64,000 nt of DNA from Vibrio qingdaonensis (lineage in GTDB: Bacteria > Pseudomonadota > Gammaproteobacteria > Enterobacterales > Vibrionaceae): the NCBI RefSeq assembly GCF_026191675.1, contig NZ_JAKRRY010000007.1, forward strand, positions 1-64,000, read 5' to 3'. This document shows, one piece after another, positions 20,037 through 29,844 of this stretch. Below the pieces are notes generated by a model. That model was not told the origin of the DNA, ran no database searches, and worked only from the letters and a program-made list of their open reading frames with translations. Position numbers and translations under genes: made by a program. The stretch's first letter is position 1; each line of letters begins with the position of its first letter.

Positions 20037-22151
20037 TTACGACACTTCAAACCGTCCCACAAGTTGGTCTAATCTAGAAATCGCGTTTTGCATTAGTGCC
20101 GTCCTTCGTGCTAACTGTTGAGATTGATGTTGAAGTGTATCCGTTGAATTCGCCGCTTGTTCTGCTGTCATCGCATTATTGGAACTCATGCTAGCAAGGT
20201 CAGTGATGGTTTCAAATAATGAATTCACAGAATTTTACAGTTGTTCGTTCTTATGAGAAGCGTCAATGAGCTGAGAATTGGTCTCTGCATTTCTGATACC
20301 TTGGTGCATTGTTCCCACCGCTTTTTCTGACTGCTGTCGCAACTGATTCATGAGTTGCCCAATATCCAGCGCCGCGTTGGCAGTTCTATCAGCTAATACT
20401 CTGACTTCATCAGCCACGACAGAGAACCCTCGTCCGTGCTCACCTGCCCGAGCCGCTTCAATTGCCGCATTAAGTGCCAGTAAATTCGTCTGCGCGGTAA
20501 TATCGGTAATGAGCGTTACGATATCCCCAATTTTTTCCATTTCAGTATTAACATCATTCACGCTAGCCGCCGACGCCTGCACAATCTGCTTAATGGACTC
20601 TGCGCTATCTCGAGCTTTAGTGTACTCACTTTGCGCATGCTCAACAGAGTCAGTCATCAATCCGTGCATCTCATGCGCGTTATCATTCGCGGACTGTATT
20701 TCATTACCCTGCCTGCCAGAAAGTGCCAACAAATGGGAAATTGAATTAGCTGTATCTTCACTTGAACTAGACAAACGCTGGCTGCAGCGAAACATCGACT
20801 CCGATACCTTATTTACCTCTCGGCTTGCATAGACAAGCTCTAGTACTACCGTTTCTAAATTATCAATAAAGCTGTTTGTCCAACGGCCCAGATCCCCAGT
20901 TTCATCAGACTTGAATTTCGACGCGTCGAGTCGCTGTTTTAAATTGCCATCACCTTCAGCAAGAACCTTCATCACCCCTGTCATCTGCTCAAGACTTTTA
21001 ACTAACGGTCTCGCGGTCATTTTCTGGAATAGTACGGTCATAACCAAAGCAAAAAACAACGACACACCAGCGCCCAAATAGGCAGACCAAGACAAAAAAT
21101 GCTGCAGTGCTAAAGGGAGCGACGTCACTAGCAGCACAGACAGGAAAAAATGAGACGTCAATCGCCTTGTCACGGAGCGATGACGATGCACCTCTTCTAG
21201 GTCTGATTCACACATCATGCCCCATTTATCAATAGAACCCGGTAACGAAAATGTGACGCCTTTACCTATCACTGGGATATGTCGATAGTCTGAATAGCCA
21301 GGGTAGTCGACAAACACGTTACGACCATGACGAATCGTCTCTCTCACTCCAGGGTGCAGCTGATTCGTTGCAGGGTCATTGAATATGACCTCAAATTCCG
21401 TGTGATTTCGTATTTTCACCTCTCCCCAATTTGTAGAAATGCCTTGCTTTAAATTTTCACCATGGGAAAACGTCGCATCTTCAAATCGAGACCGAGAAAG
21501 CGCTGAACCTTGCGGGACACTTGGATCAAAGTTAGCTTCTACCATAAACAGGTAGTTATCACCTGATTCAGTATAAATATGTCCAGCCTCACGTTGAATT
21601 AAATCACCTAAAACATCATTTGGTACTCGACCACATAGCACCTTCATTTTACCGTCGCCAAATTGAATGGGCTGATAGAACATCAGTGTAACGGCATCGT
21701 GAAACGTAGAGGAGGATGGACCAATCGCCATTGTCACTGGATCAACATAAGGTCCATGCAAAAAAGGTTGAGTACGACCGCGATCGAGCGCTTTAGCTTG
21801 GGTGATTTTTTCATTGTTCTGAGGGAGATAAGTGGAATGTGATACTCTGCCAGCGTCATTGACAACAAAGAGCTCTGAAAAGTCTCGGCTTCGATTTAAT
21901 AGCAATGTTAATGCTTCTGAGTATTCTTTATCCGATTTTGATGACAAATAAAATGCTGCATCTTCCAAAAAACGCCACTGATTATTTGCCCACGTCGTTA
22001 GAAGCTTAACTCGCGTTTCTGCGATACTTTCAAACGTTTGTTCCAACTCTACTTTACGTCGTCGATTTGCAAAACATGACATCTTCATCGCGACTTTGCC
22101 AGTTTTTCCTAACCACGGCAGCCAATGCCTTTCTGAATGAGTTAAATCCAT
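20037..22151 (-). pseudogene. Methyl-accepting chemotaxis protein interrupted by a nonsense codon
   Basis: The full frame would give 704 residues from the ATG at 22151 (AGGA 7 bases upstream), but a TAA at 20235-20237 stops it after 638. The sequence beyond is still in frame and intact for 66 codons, so a single C-to-T change in a CAA codon would explain it. The N-terminal half is a Cache-like sensor (about 35-330) without an obvious first membrane helix. A hydrophobic pair follows (about 345-390), then HAMP, then the signalling hairpin with [20 protein letters not shown] and [13 protein letters not shown]. The lost part is the end of the second methylation/coiled-coil helix, so signalling is probably damaged. 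A sequencing error is the alternative. Confidence 0.85.
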
Positions 22152-22515
22152 GATCAATTCCTATGATTGCTATTCATTGACCATATTGCAATTTATGTAC
22201 CCAACTGAAATATATCGCTTTTTTTAGTTTAAAGAAGGAAGGGTAAGCAAAGGCACTCATTGGGTAACATTCAAAAAAAGACCTCTCGCACCAATGAGGT
22301 GCACAGCGGGCACCATACTGATTTGAGAATCCCATGTCACAGCAAGACCACGAGGGAGTGAGGAACCAATACCAAGAATAAACATTTTACGTGCCTTAGT
22401 GGAAGCCAACCACAGTGGAAGCCAACCACTGAAGTCCTTACCAACTTTCATTGCTAAGGACTACCAACAGAGCTATTTGCCGCTCATCTGAGCAGACTGT
22501 GGATCCTCTTTTACA
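22152..22515. other. Intergenic stretch without a convincing gene
   Basis: Between the chemoreceptor start and the TerC-type gene. A 64-codon minus-strand frame (22257-22451) has no ribosome site and contains a short direct repeat (GTGGAAGCCAACCAC twice near 22399-22427). It may be debris of a lost gene. The chemoreceptor promoter should lie at about 22160-22250. Confidence 0.4.
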
Positions 22516-23268
22516 CTAGCGGTATCCGCTCGGCATCAGACGAATCGCGGTAATCACTCGACGATGCTTTTTCTTTAACTGAATATGGCAAAGCTCCAAT
22601 ACCAAGCCAAACGCCATCGCAAAGTACACATAGCCTTTGTTTAGGTGAATACCGGCACCTTCTGCCATCAACAACGCCCCTAGCAATACTAAGAACAGTA
22701 AAGCAAGCAATTTAAAACCAGGGTATCGAGTGACAACGCTGTTAATTTTTTCAGCCGTCAACACCATTACGACAGCGGAAGCAAGTATCGCGGCGACCAT
22801 AATAGGCACCTCACTTGTTAAGCCAACGGCTGTGATGACCGAGTCCATCGAAAAAACCGCGTCAACCGCTACAATCTGTAGCAATACGACTGCGAGTCCC
22901 GTTCTCGCATGAGTGGAATGCACCACTTCGCTATGAGTTAACCAACTCCATAACTCTTTCGCGCTTTTTGCTAACAAGAACGCGCCACCACCAATCATGA
23001 TCAAATCTTTACCACTTAGCTGTACGGTTTCAAACTGCAGTACCGGTTCAGTGAGTGACATAACCCATGAGATAGAAAACACCAACACGATACGAGCCGC
23101 TACGGCCAAGGCGATACCAAGGTTTCGAGCCAGTGCTCTTTGCTGTTGAGGTAAGCGTTCACATAGCACTGAAATAAACACAACGTTATCAACGCCAAGT
23201 ATGATTTCCAGAGCAAATAGTGTGGCAAATATGGCCCAGGTCTCGGGCATCATGAAAAGTTCTAGCAT
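22516..23268 (-). CDS. TerC-family integral membrane protein
   Basis: 250 residues with seven or so hydrophobic segments. The two family motifs are present: LEIILGVDNVVFIS (about 19-32) and IVAVDAVFSMDSVITAVG (about 132-149), whose acidic residues are thought to bind metal. Length corresponds to the short TerC/YgdQ branch without a CBS or transporter-associated domain. GGAG lies 8 bases before the start. Members have been tied to tellurite resistance or manganese export, but this branch is poorly characterised. No yybP-ykoY riboswitch was recognised upstream. Inner-membrane location is certain; transported ion is inferred. Confidence 0.88.
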   Translation of the reverse strand: MLELFMMPETWAIFATLFALEIILGVDNVVFISVLCERLPQQQRALARNLGIALAVAARIVLVFSISWVMSLTEPVLQFETVQLSGKDLIMIGGGAFLLAKSAKELWSWLTHSEVVHSTHARTGLAVVLLQIVAVDAVFSMDSVITAVGLTSEVPIMVAAILASAVVMVLTAEKINSVVTRYPGFKLLALLFLVLLGALLMAEGAGIHLNKGYVYFAMAFGLVLELCHIQLKKKHRRVITAIRLMPSGYR

Positions 23269-23498
23269 AGTGATGACTCCATAGAAAAGAAGTGCATCGA
23301 TTGGTTCAGCCGACTATAGGGGTCGTCCATTAATGGGGTATTCCTCTGTAATTAAGAGCCGCCAGTAAATCACTTAGTCACCAGCAGCACAATAGCCTTA
23401 AATGTAACCAATGGTATCCGCCATTCATAAATTTATACTTGTCCTTTTTGCATGAAAATAGCCATATCGCTGTTTGTAAAATGCACCACTTACCGCCT

Positions 23499-23696
23499 TT
23501 AGCTAGGCAACGAATAATACTGGTAAAGCCATGCTTCTATACTTAATGAGCCAACACTCATAACAAAAAGTACAGCGAGCAACAGCACCATAGCATATTG
23601 AACGATACCCAAGGAGCGAGGTCGGTTTAATAGTATTGGACTCAATCGAAATAAGGCGCACCGTGATAAAATGAGCTCCGCCAGCATGGTTCGCAT
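23499..23696 (-). CDS. Putative small membrane protein, 65 residues
   Basis: The ATG at 23696 is preceded by AGG about 7 bases upstream; the frame extends 15 codons further with several other Met codons. The product has a basic N-terminus followed by one strong hydrophobic segment (IVQYAMVLLLAVLFVMSVG) and a short aromatic tail, as in small inner-membrane proteins. No family recognised. It lies alone between TerC and the LysR gene, and could also be a chance frame. Confidence 0.4.
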   Translation of the reverse strand: MRTMLAELILSRCALFRLSPILLNRPRSLGIVQYAMVLLLAVLFVMSVGSLSIEAWLYQYYSLPS

Positions 23697-23853
23697 TGTA
23701 ATCATCCTATTCATCAACATTGGCTCATCAATCATAATCAAGTGTCATGACAAACATATGTCTTCGAGTGCAAGCTCAACCAAACCGCATTACTGTACTG
23801 CACCACCATTTTGTATCACGCTCGTTTACCTAGCTATCGCTTCTGGTGAGCCC

Positions 23854-24738
23854 TCAAGAGTCTTGATAATTTAGGTATTCCACACACAGGTCATAAAACG
23901 CTTGCGCTTGAGGCGAAATGGTTCGCTCCGCTAAACGAAATATACCTATCTGCCGTTCAAGAGGCGGATCAATCAGTGGAATCCAAACCAATCGGGTCTC
24001 ATTCGTTGGGAACGCTAACTTAGGCAAGGTGGTAACACCAATACCCAGTTCTAATACCGAGAATAAAGACGTGATATTCTCGACAGAGTACAAGGCTTGC
24101 TCACTCAAAGCGCGTGCCGGGGTTGCATCCAGCAGTGTGCAAGTTCCATTACGAATAAATGGCTGCTTCAATAACGTTTGCCACTCAATACCGTTGGGTT
24201 GCGATGCGATAGGGTTATCTTTCAAACAGACCACGCCTATTTGATCCGATATTAAGGGGGTAAAATCAATCGTATCTTGTTCTAAATTGGAGCTATTTCC
24301 TAACGCCAGATCCACTTCCCCTGAAAGCAATCTAGCTTCAACCCCAGCAGCATTATCATCGATTAAGCTCACTTCGACCTGCGGATACTTTTCACAAAAT
24401 GCGCCTAATACGCTAGGGATTAATTTCGCGGCGACCGATGGAACACTGGCAATTCTCACCCTGCCTTGTTGCCCAGCCGCCGCCGCTCGGAGATCGTTAT
24501 CTAGCGCTTTATAGACATTTAAGAATTTATGTACTTTTGGCAAACATATTTCACCAAAGGGCGTGAGTGTTGATTTGTTGCCCGATTCAAACAAAGGCTG
24601 CCCTAGAATTCTTTCCAGTTCTTTGATCGATGTTGATAGTGCAGCCTGTGAACGATTAGCCCGGTGGGAGGCGGCCCGAAATCCCCCTTCTTCGACCACC
24701 ATCACAAAGTGATTCAATTGCTGAAGCTTAATCTGCAT
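23854..24738 (-). CDS. LysR-family transcriptional regulator
   Basis: 294 residues. The winged helix-turn-helix is at about 3-60 (LNHFVMVVEEGGFRAASHRANRS then SIKELERILGQPLFE), and the substrate-binding domain covers about 90-290 (VRIASVPSVAAKLIPSVL, SGEVDLALGN, LELGIGVTTLPK). It is divergent from the RidA gene with a 150-bp gap, the classic arrangement for a LysR activator of the adjacent catabolic cluster. The inducer is probably the cluster substrate or an intermediate. Confidence 0.93.
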   Translation of the reverse strand: MQIKLQQLNHFVMVVEEGGFRAASHRANRSQAALSTSIKELERILGQPLFESGNKSTLTPFGEICLPKVHKFLNVYKALDNDLRAAAAGQQGRVRIASVPSVAAKLIPSVLGAFCEKYPQVEVSLIDDNAAGVEARLLSGEVDLALGNSSNLEQDTIDFTPLISDQIGVVCLKDNPIASQPNGIEWQTLLKQPFIRNGTCTLLDATPARALSEQALYSVENITSLFSVLELGIGVTTLPKLAFPTNETRLVWIPLIDPPLERQIGIFRLAERTISPQAQAFYDLCVEYLNYQDS

Positions 24739-24786
24739 ATGCTCTATCCCTTGCCAGCCCTTTATTTACCTTACTTAACGCAAGGT

Positions 24787-24803
24787 GATAAGTTTTTATT
24801 ATC
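24787..24803. promoter_or_regulatory. Candidate LysR binding site
   Basis: GATAA-N7-TTATC, an inverted repeat of the T-N11-A kind in the LysR/RidA divergent region. Found by eye; other AT-rich dyads exist in this gap. Confidence 0.3.
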
Positions 24804-24889
24804 AAATGTAAAATATTTACCGTTAGATTTATCATATATCAGAAGGCACTATTTAACCATCTCGAAACATTGCTGTTACATGGTTGGAT

Positions 24890-25297
24890 ATGAACGTGGA
24901 CATTCAAACAAAAAAACACCCAGTTAAGACTGAACTTTTCGCCTCAAAAGCACCGCTTGAATGGGCTATTGTCAATAATGGTACGCTTTATACCGCTCAA
25001 ATTCCGATTGATACGACGGGCGCCGTCGTTGAAGGGGGGATTGAGGCTCAAACTCGTCAAACCTTTGCCAACCTCGCCCATACATTAGAGTGCGCAGGAG
25101 AATCTCTCGATTCCGTACTGCAAGTCTTGATTTACGTAACCGACCGAGAATATTTAAAAGCCGTCAATGCCGTTTACGCCGAACATTTCAACGCCCCCTA
25201 CCCTAACCGAGCCGCCGTTGTCGTTGCCGGATTAGCGCGCGAAGAGATGTTGGTTGAATTCGTTGTCTATGCGGCCGTATCAGAACCGCAGACATAA
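24890..25297 (+). CDS. RidA-family protein (YjgF/UK114)
   Basis: 135 residues from the ATG at 24890 (an in-frame TTG lies two codons upstream; the ribosome site is weak). Family marks are the conserved Arg in PYPNRAAVVVAGL and Glu in MLVEFVVYAAV. Canonical RidA deaminates reactive enamines and imines, and cluster-linked paralogues often process imine products of amine catabolism. Here the gene opens a run of plus-strand genes for aldehyde oxidation, an M19 protein and a BCCT carrier, so an imine made from the imported amine is a reasonable substrate. Confidence 0.9.
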   Translation: MNVDIQTKKHPVKTELFASKAPLEWAIVNNGTLYTAQIPIDTTGAVVEGGIEAQTRQTFANLAHTLECAGESLDSVLQVLIYVTDREYLKAVNAVYAEHFNAPYPNRAAVVVAGLAREEMLVEFVVYAAVSEPQT

Positions 25298-25402
25298 GCA
25301 TGCCGCTGACTGACGGCTAACCGTGTTAATTATTGAGTTACTTTTTACTTTTACCGACGTTGCCAGACTCACATGCAACCACATCATGACAAGGACACCA
25401 TC

Positions 25403-26860
25403 ATGACTATCGCTACCCTTCCTACTGAAAATGCACTTTATATTGCTGGAGAATGGCAATCTGGAATCAATACCATTGCCAACATCAACCCCTCAGATAT
25501 CAGTGAAAACTTGGGGCAGTTCGCTCAAGCCAGCGAAGCGCAAGTTGAGCAGGCCATCTCGGCGGCTAAGCACGCGCAACCAGAATGGGAGAAAACCCCT
25601 ATAGAACGCAAGCAAGCGGTATTGCAAGCCATTGGTGATGAACTCATTGCCCGCTGCGATGAACTCGGCACGCTGCTTTCTAAAGAAGAAGGCAAACCGT
25701 TTATGGAAGGTCGCGGTGAGATTTATCGCGCGGGTCAATTCTTCCAATATTTTGCAGCAGAAGTACTAAGACAAATCGGTGACAGTGCCGACTCTGTTCG
25801 CCCTGGCGTCTCCGTTGAAGTGACTCGAGAAGCTGTGGGTGTCATTGCGATCATCTCACCTTGGAACTTCCCAACCGCAACGGCCGCATGGAAAATCGCC
25901 CCAGCGCTGGCATTCGGTAACAGTGTTATTTGGAAACCCGCTAACCTCACGCCAGCCAGTGCCGTGGCGTTAACCGAAATCATTCATCGCCAAGGCATTC
26001 CCGCAGGGACGTTCAACCTTGTCCTTGGCAGTGGCAGCAAGGTAGGTAACACCTTAATTAACTCATCCGATATCAATGGTGTCAGCTTTACTGGTTCCGT
26101 AGAAACAGGTCGTAAGGTTGCGGCGGCGACGGCCCCTAATTTTGTTCGTTGCCAATTAGAAATGGGCAGTAAGAACGCCTTAGTCATCGCCGACGACGCC
26201 GATATCCAAATTGCTGTCGAAGCAACCATCGCAGGTTCGTTTTCTGGTGCGGGACAAAAGTGTACCGCGTCCTCACGCCTTGTGGTGATGGACGGTATTC
26301 ACGATGCTTACGTCGAAGCACTCATTAAGCGAATGAGCGAACTTAAAGTCGGTCACGCACTTGAAGAAGGAGTGTTCATGGGGCCAGTTGTCGATGGCAA
26401 TCAACTGGACGCCAATTTCGCATGGATAGACAAAGCACGCGAATGTGGCGCAGAGCTCGCGTTTGGTGGAGAAAAGCTCAACCTTAAACATGATGGGCAC
26501 TACATGTCACCTACCCTCTTTCTAAACACGAAAAACCACTGGGATGTAAACCAAGAAGAAGTCTTCGCACCAATGGCCAGCGTGATTCGCGTTGCTGATC
26601 TTGATGAAGCCATCGCAACCACAAACGACACGCGTTTCGGACTCACTGGCGGCATCATCACGCAGAGTCTACGTAGCAGCGCACTATTCAAACAACAAGC
26701 ACAAACCGGTTGTGTCATGGTCAACTTGCCAACGGCGGGAACGGACTATCACGTACCGTTCGGGGGACGTAAAGAATCCAGCTTTGGACCTCGTGAACAG
26801 GGCCAGTACGCGAAAGAGTTTTATACCGTCGTTAAAACCGCATACCAACGTCCTTACTAA
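25403..26860 (+). CDS. NAD(P)-dependent aldehyde dehydrogenase, alpha-ketoglutaric semialdehyde dehydrogenase-like
   Basis: 485 residues from the ATG at 25403 (AAGGA 7 bases upstream). ALDH landmarks are present: SPWNFPTATAAWKIAPAL, the cofactor stretch FTGSVETGRKVA, the general-base Glu in QLEMGSKNALV (about 255), the catalytic Cys in GAGQKCTASSRL (about 289), and the C-terminal DYHVPFGGRKESSFGPREQG. The last block and LEMG rather than LELGG are typical of the 2,5-dioxopentanoate dehydrogenase group. It would oxidise a semialdehyde to a central metabolite such as 2-oxoglutarate. In this cluster the aldehyde probably comes from breakdown of the BCCT substrate. Confidence 0.9.
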   Translation: MTIATLPTENALYIAGEWQSGINTIANINPSDISENLGQFAQASEAQVEQAISAAKHAQPEWEKTPIERKQAVLQAIGDELIARCDELGTLLSKEEGKPFMEGRGEIYRAGQFFQYFAAEVLRQIGDSADSVRPGVSVEVTREAVGVIAIISPWNFPTATAAWKIAPALAFGNSVIWKPANLTPASAVALTEIIHRQGIPAGTFNLVLGSGSKVGNTLINSSDINGVSFTGSVETGRKVAAATAPNFVRCQLEMGSKNALVIADDADIQIAVEATIAGSFSGAGQKCTASSRLVVMDGIHDAYVEALIKRMSELKVGHALEEGVFMGPVVDGNQLDANFAWIDKARECGAELAFGGEKLNLKHDGHYMSPTLFLNTKNHWDVNQEEVFAPMASVIRVADLDEAIATTNDTRFGLTGGIITQSLRSSALFKQQAQTGCVMVNLPTAGTDYHVPFGGRKESSFGPREQGQYAKEFYTVVKTAYQRPY

Positions 26861-26953
26861 GACGCGTGCGTGGAGCTTTGCTATGCAAGGCCAAAGCAAA
26901 GCTCCCACTTCAATCGAAAACCCGATACGAACCCGTAAGCGTGAGGAATGGCT

Positions 26954-27943
26954 ATGTACCAACAACGGATTGTTATAGATGGATTGCAGTACTGCAATTG
27001 GGACCGAGAATATTTTCAAACCCTAAAACGCAGTGGCATCACTGCCGTACATGCCACCATGGTTTATCACGAGAATGCCAGAGAAACACTCACTCGCTTC
27101 GCCGAGTGGAACTTAAGGTTTGAGCAAAATGCTGACCTCATTATGCCAGTACACTCAATGGCCGACGTTGAAACAGCGAAAGCTCAAGGGAAAGTGGGTG
27201 TCTTCTTTGGCGCGCAAAACTGTTCGCCCATTGAAGATGAAATTGGTCTCATTGAGGTCATGCGTCAGCAAGGGTTGCTGATCATGCAGCTCACCTACAA
27301 CAATCAAAGTCTATTAGCCACGGGATGCTATGAAAGCCACGACAGCGGTGTCACACGATTCGGCAAGCAAGCCATCGAAGAAATGAACCGAGTTGGCATG
27401 ATCGTGGATATGTCACACAGCGCCGAGCGCTCAACGCTTGAGGCGATTGACTTATCTTCACGCCCCATTTGCATCAGCCATGCTAACCCAAGCTTTGCGT
27501 TTGACGCACTACGTAATAAATCCAACAACGTGATCAAAGCGCTCACCGCTCGAGGCGGATTAATTGGGTTTAGTTTATACCCCTTTCATTTGCCAAATGG
27601 CAGCCAATGCTCCTTGGAAGATTTCTGCCAAATGGTGGCAAAAACCGCCGATATGGTGGGGGTCGAGCACTTAGGTATTGGTAGCGATCTATGCCTAAAC
27701 CAACCTCAAGAGGTTCTAGAGTGGATGCGCAACGGGCGTTGGTCTAAAGCCATGGATTATGGGGAAGGATCAGCCAGTAACGCTGGATGGCCCGATGCGC
27801 TGCCATGGTTTTGCGGTAGCGCTGGAATGGAAAACATTTACAACGGATTAATGCGCCATGGATTCAGCGAATCCGAGGCAGGAAAAATACTGGGCGAGAA
27901 CTGGTTTACCTTCTTACAACAAGGATTAGAGCCTATTTCGTAA
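26954..27943 (+). CDS. M19 membrane-dipeptidase-family protein with altered metal site
   Basis: 329 residues; the ATG at 26954 has GAGG 8 bases upstream, while the ATG two codons earlier is too close. Family motifs are DMSHS and ICISHANPS (metal His residues), GIGSDL (Asp) and the terminal GENWFTFLQ. The first motif, normally H-x-D after the first strand, reads IDGLQY here, and the position of the bridging Glu reads FGAQN. The same replacements are remembered for PA5396-like proteins encoded in Pseudomonas glycine-betaine/dimethylglycine clusters. It may therefore not be a classical dipeptidase. The surrounding BCCT and ALDH genes fit a role in methylated-amine catabolism. Confidence 0.82.
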   Translation: MYQQRIVIDGLQYCNWDREYFQTLKRSGITAVHATMVYHENARETLTRFAEWNLRFEQNADLIMPVHSMADVETAKAQGKVGVFFGAQNCSPIEDEIGLIEVMRQQGLLIMQLTYNNQSLLATGCYESHDSGVTRFGKQAIEEMNRVGMIVDMSHSAERSTLEAIDLSSRPICISHANPSFAFDALRNKSNNVIKALTARGGLIGFSLYPFHLPNGSQCSLEDFCQMVAKTADMVGVEHLGIGSDLCLNQPQEVLEWMRNGRWSKAMDYGEGSASNAGWPDALPWFCGSAGMENIYNGLMRHGFSESEAGKILGENWFTFLQQGLEPIS

Positions 27944-28059
27944 AGTCGTAGCCCAAACATGGAACAGCCTGCTTAATAGCAAAAATAACAAAGTAGGTGT
28001 TAACTCAATCCTTTGTCGTGAACCCGAAATTCACGCAAAGAAACCTCTGGAGTCAGAGC

Positions 28060-29685
28060 ATGTCAGATTTAACCAATAAAGTGAAAGCTACAAGTATCAA
28101 AGCTTCGAGAGTGCAGCCAGCGGAGATGACCGCTGCCTCCACTGGTGACAAACAAGCCAGTACTGATAACGCAAGTACATACGAAAACCTTGGATTAAGT
28201 AACCCTGCCTTTTGGTACAGCGGCGGCTTTATCGGTCTTTTTGTTGCCATCGCTCTATACGATGCCAAATTACTCTCTAATCTCGTTAACACCGGCTTTG
28301 CTTGGTCAGTAAATGTCTTTGGCCCCTATTGGCAACTGCTGCTACTTCTGACTTTTCTTATTGGTCTTGCACTTGCAGCAGGGCGAACAGGCAAAGTCAT
28401 TCTTGGCGGAGTAAACAAACCCGAAATGGACACCTTCCGCTGGGTAGCGATTATCTTCTGTACCCTTCTTGCCGGAGGCGGCGTATTTTGGGCAGCAGCA
28501 GAGCCTATCGCACACTATGTTAGCCCACCACCTTTATATGGCGCGCAAGAAAGCTCCTATCAAGGTGCGGTTAACGCCCTGTCTCAATCATTCATGCATT
28601 GGGGATTCCTTGCTTGGGCAATTGTGGGCAGCTTAACGTCCATAGTGGTGATGCACTTACACTACGACAAGGGATTGCCTCTTAAACCACGTATCTTACT
28701 CTACCCAGTGCTGGGAGAGCGTGCACTCAAAGGCCAAACAGGGGCCCTCATTGATGCCTGCTGTATCGTGGCGGTTGCCGCTGGAACCATTGGCCCTATC
28801 GGCTTTCTCGGCTTACAAATAAGTTATGCGCTTAATGCGTTGTTCGATATTCCAGATGGTTTCACTACGCAACTTATCATCGTAAGTTTTGCCATTGTGC
28901 TCTATACCTTGTCAGCGCTCAGCGGATTGAATCGTGGTATGCAGATGCTGAGTCGTTATAACGTGATCTTAGCGGTCGCGCTGATGATTTACATCCTAAT
29001 GTTCGGGCCAACCAATTTTATCGTAAATGGCTATATTCAAGGTGTAGGAAGCATGCTCAATAACTTCCTTCCTATGGCGACCTATCGTGGTGATGAAGGC
29101 TGGTTAAGTTGGTGGACCGTGTTTTTCTGGGGCTGGTTCTTAGGCTACGGCCCGATGATGGCAATTTTCATCGCTCGTATTTCCAAAGGTCGCAGCATTC
29201 GTCAATTGGTCTCTATCATCAGCCTCGTTGCTCCTCTCGTGACGTGTTTTTGGTTCACCATTGTCGGCGGTTCGGGCTTAGCGTTTGAAATCGCCGATCC
29301 TGGTAGCGTGAGTAAAGCATTTGAAGGCTTTAATTTACCTGGCGCGCTACTGGCAATGACTCAGCAGCTGCCGTTTCCAATGCTAACGTCCATTCTATTT
29401 TTGATTCTCACCACTATCTTCATTGTCACGACCGGCGACTCGATGACTTACACCATTAGTGTCGTCATTAGTGGTGAAACCGAACCCAATGCGATTATTC
29501 GCACCTTTTGGGGGGTAATGATGGGGGTAACAGCATTAATCCTGATTTCCCTTGGTTCCGGCGGCATCTCCGCGTTGCAATCATTCATTGTTATTACCGC
29601 GGTGCCCGTTTCACTCATCTTGCTGCCATCACTGTGGAACGCTCCTCAAATCGCAATGAAGCTAGCAAAAGAGCAAGGGCTATAA
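28060..29685 (+). CDS. BCCT-family betaine/carnitine/choline-type transporter
   Basis: 541 residues; the ATG at 28060 has GGAG 7 bases upstream, so the longer ORF is rejected. After a polar N-terminal tail of about 50 residues come about 12 hydrophobic segments. The BCCT signature region is WWTVFFWGWFLGYGPMMAIF followed by IARISKGRSIRQLV (about 355-390). These secondary carriers take up quaternary ammonium or related zwitterions with Na+ or H+, or by exchange. No long C-terminal osmosensing tail is present, which favours a catabolic rather than an osmoprotective role. Confidence 0.92.
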   Translation: MSDLTNKVKATSIKASRVQPAEMTAASTGDKQASTDNASTYENLGLSNPAFWYSGGFIGLFVAIALYDAKLLSNLVNTGFAWSVNVFGPYWQLLLLLTFLIGLALAAGRTGKVILGGVNKPEMDTFRWVAIIFCTLLAGGGVFWAAAEPIAHYVSPPPLYGAQESSYQGAVNALSQSFMHWGFLAWAIVGSLTSIVVMHLHYDKGLPLKPRILLYPVLGERALKGQTGALIDACCIVAVAAGTIGPIGFLGLQISYALNALFDIPDGFTTQLIIVSFAIVLYTLSALSGLNRGMQMLSRYNVILAVALMIYILMFGPTNFIVNGYIQGVGSMLNNFLPMATYRGDEGWLSWWTVFFWGWFLGYGPMMAIFIARISKGRSIRQLVSIISLVAPLVTCFWFTIVGGSGLAFEIADPGSVSKAFEGFNLPGALLAMTQQLPFPMLTSILFLILTTIFIVTTGDSMTYTISVVISGETEPNAIIRTFWGVMMGVTALILISLGSGGISALQSFIVITAVPVSLILLPSLWNAPQIAMKLAKEQGL

Positions 29686-29692
29686 CTTGCAG

Positions 29693-29801
29693 GGCAGCAA
29701 AAACGCTGCCGCTGTGAATGCCATAAATGAAAGACATTCGTCAAACAGGTGAAGATACACCTGAAGACGGCAGGCATAGCGGAGCGAGTCATCTCGCTCC
29801 G
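29693..29801 (+). other. Two intercistronic hairpins after the BCCT gene
   Basis: The first is GGCAGC (29693-29698) with GCTGCC (29705-29710). The second is a perfect 9-bp stem, CGGAGCGAG (29780-29788) with CTCGCTCCG (29793-29801), and a 4-nt loop. Neither has a T-run. They fill the gap before the 579-residue gene and may shape mRNA stability or uncouple expression of the last two genes. Confidence 0.55.
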
Positions 29802-29844
29802 ACTAGAACATCAACAAACTATAATTAAAATGGTGGTGAGCAAC

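Noticed and set aside
23269..23498. Possible yybP-ykoY manganese riboswitch before the TerC-type gene
   Set aside because: The minus-strand leader was read for the conserved GGGGAGUA and CUACC-type blocks and neither was found.
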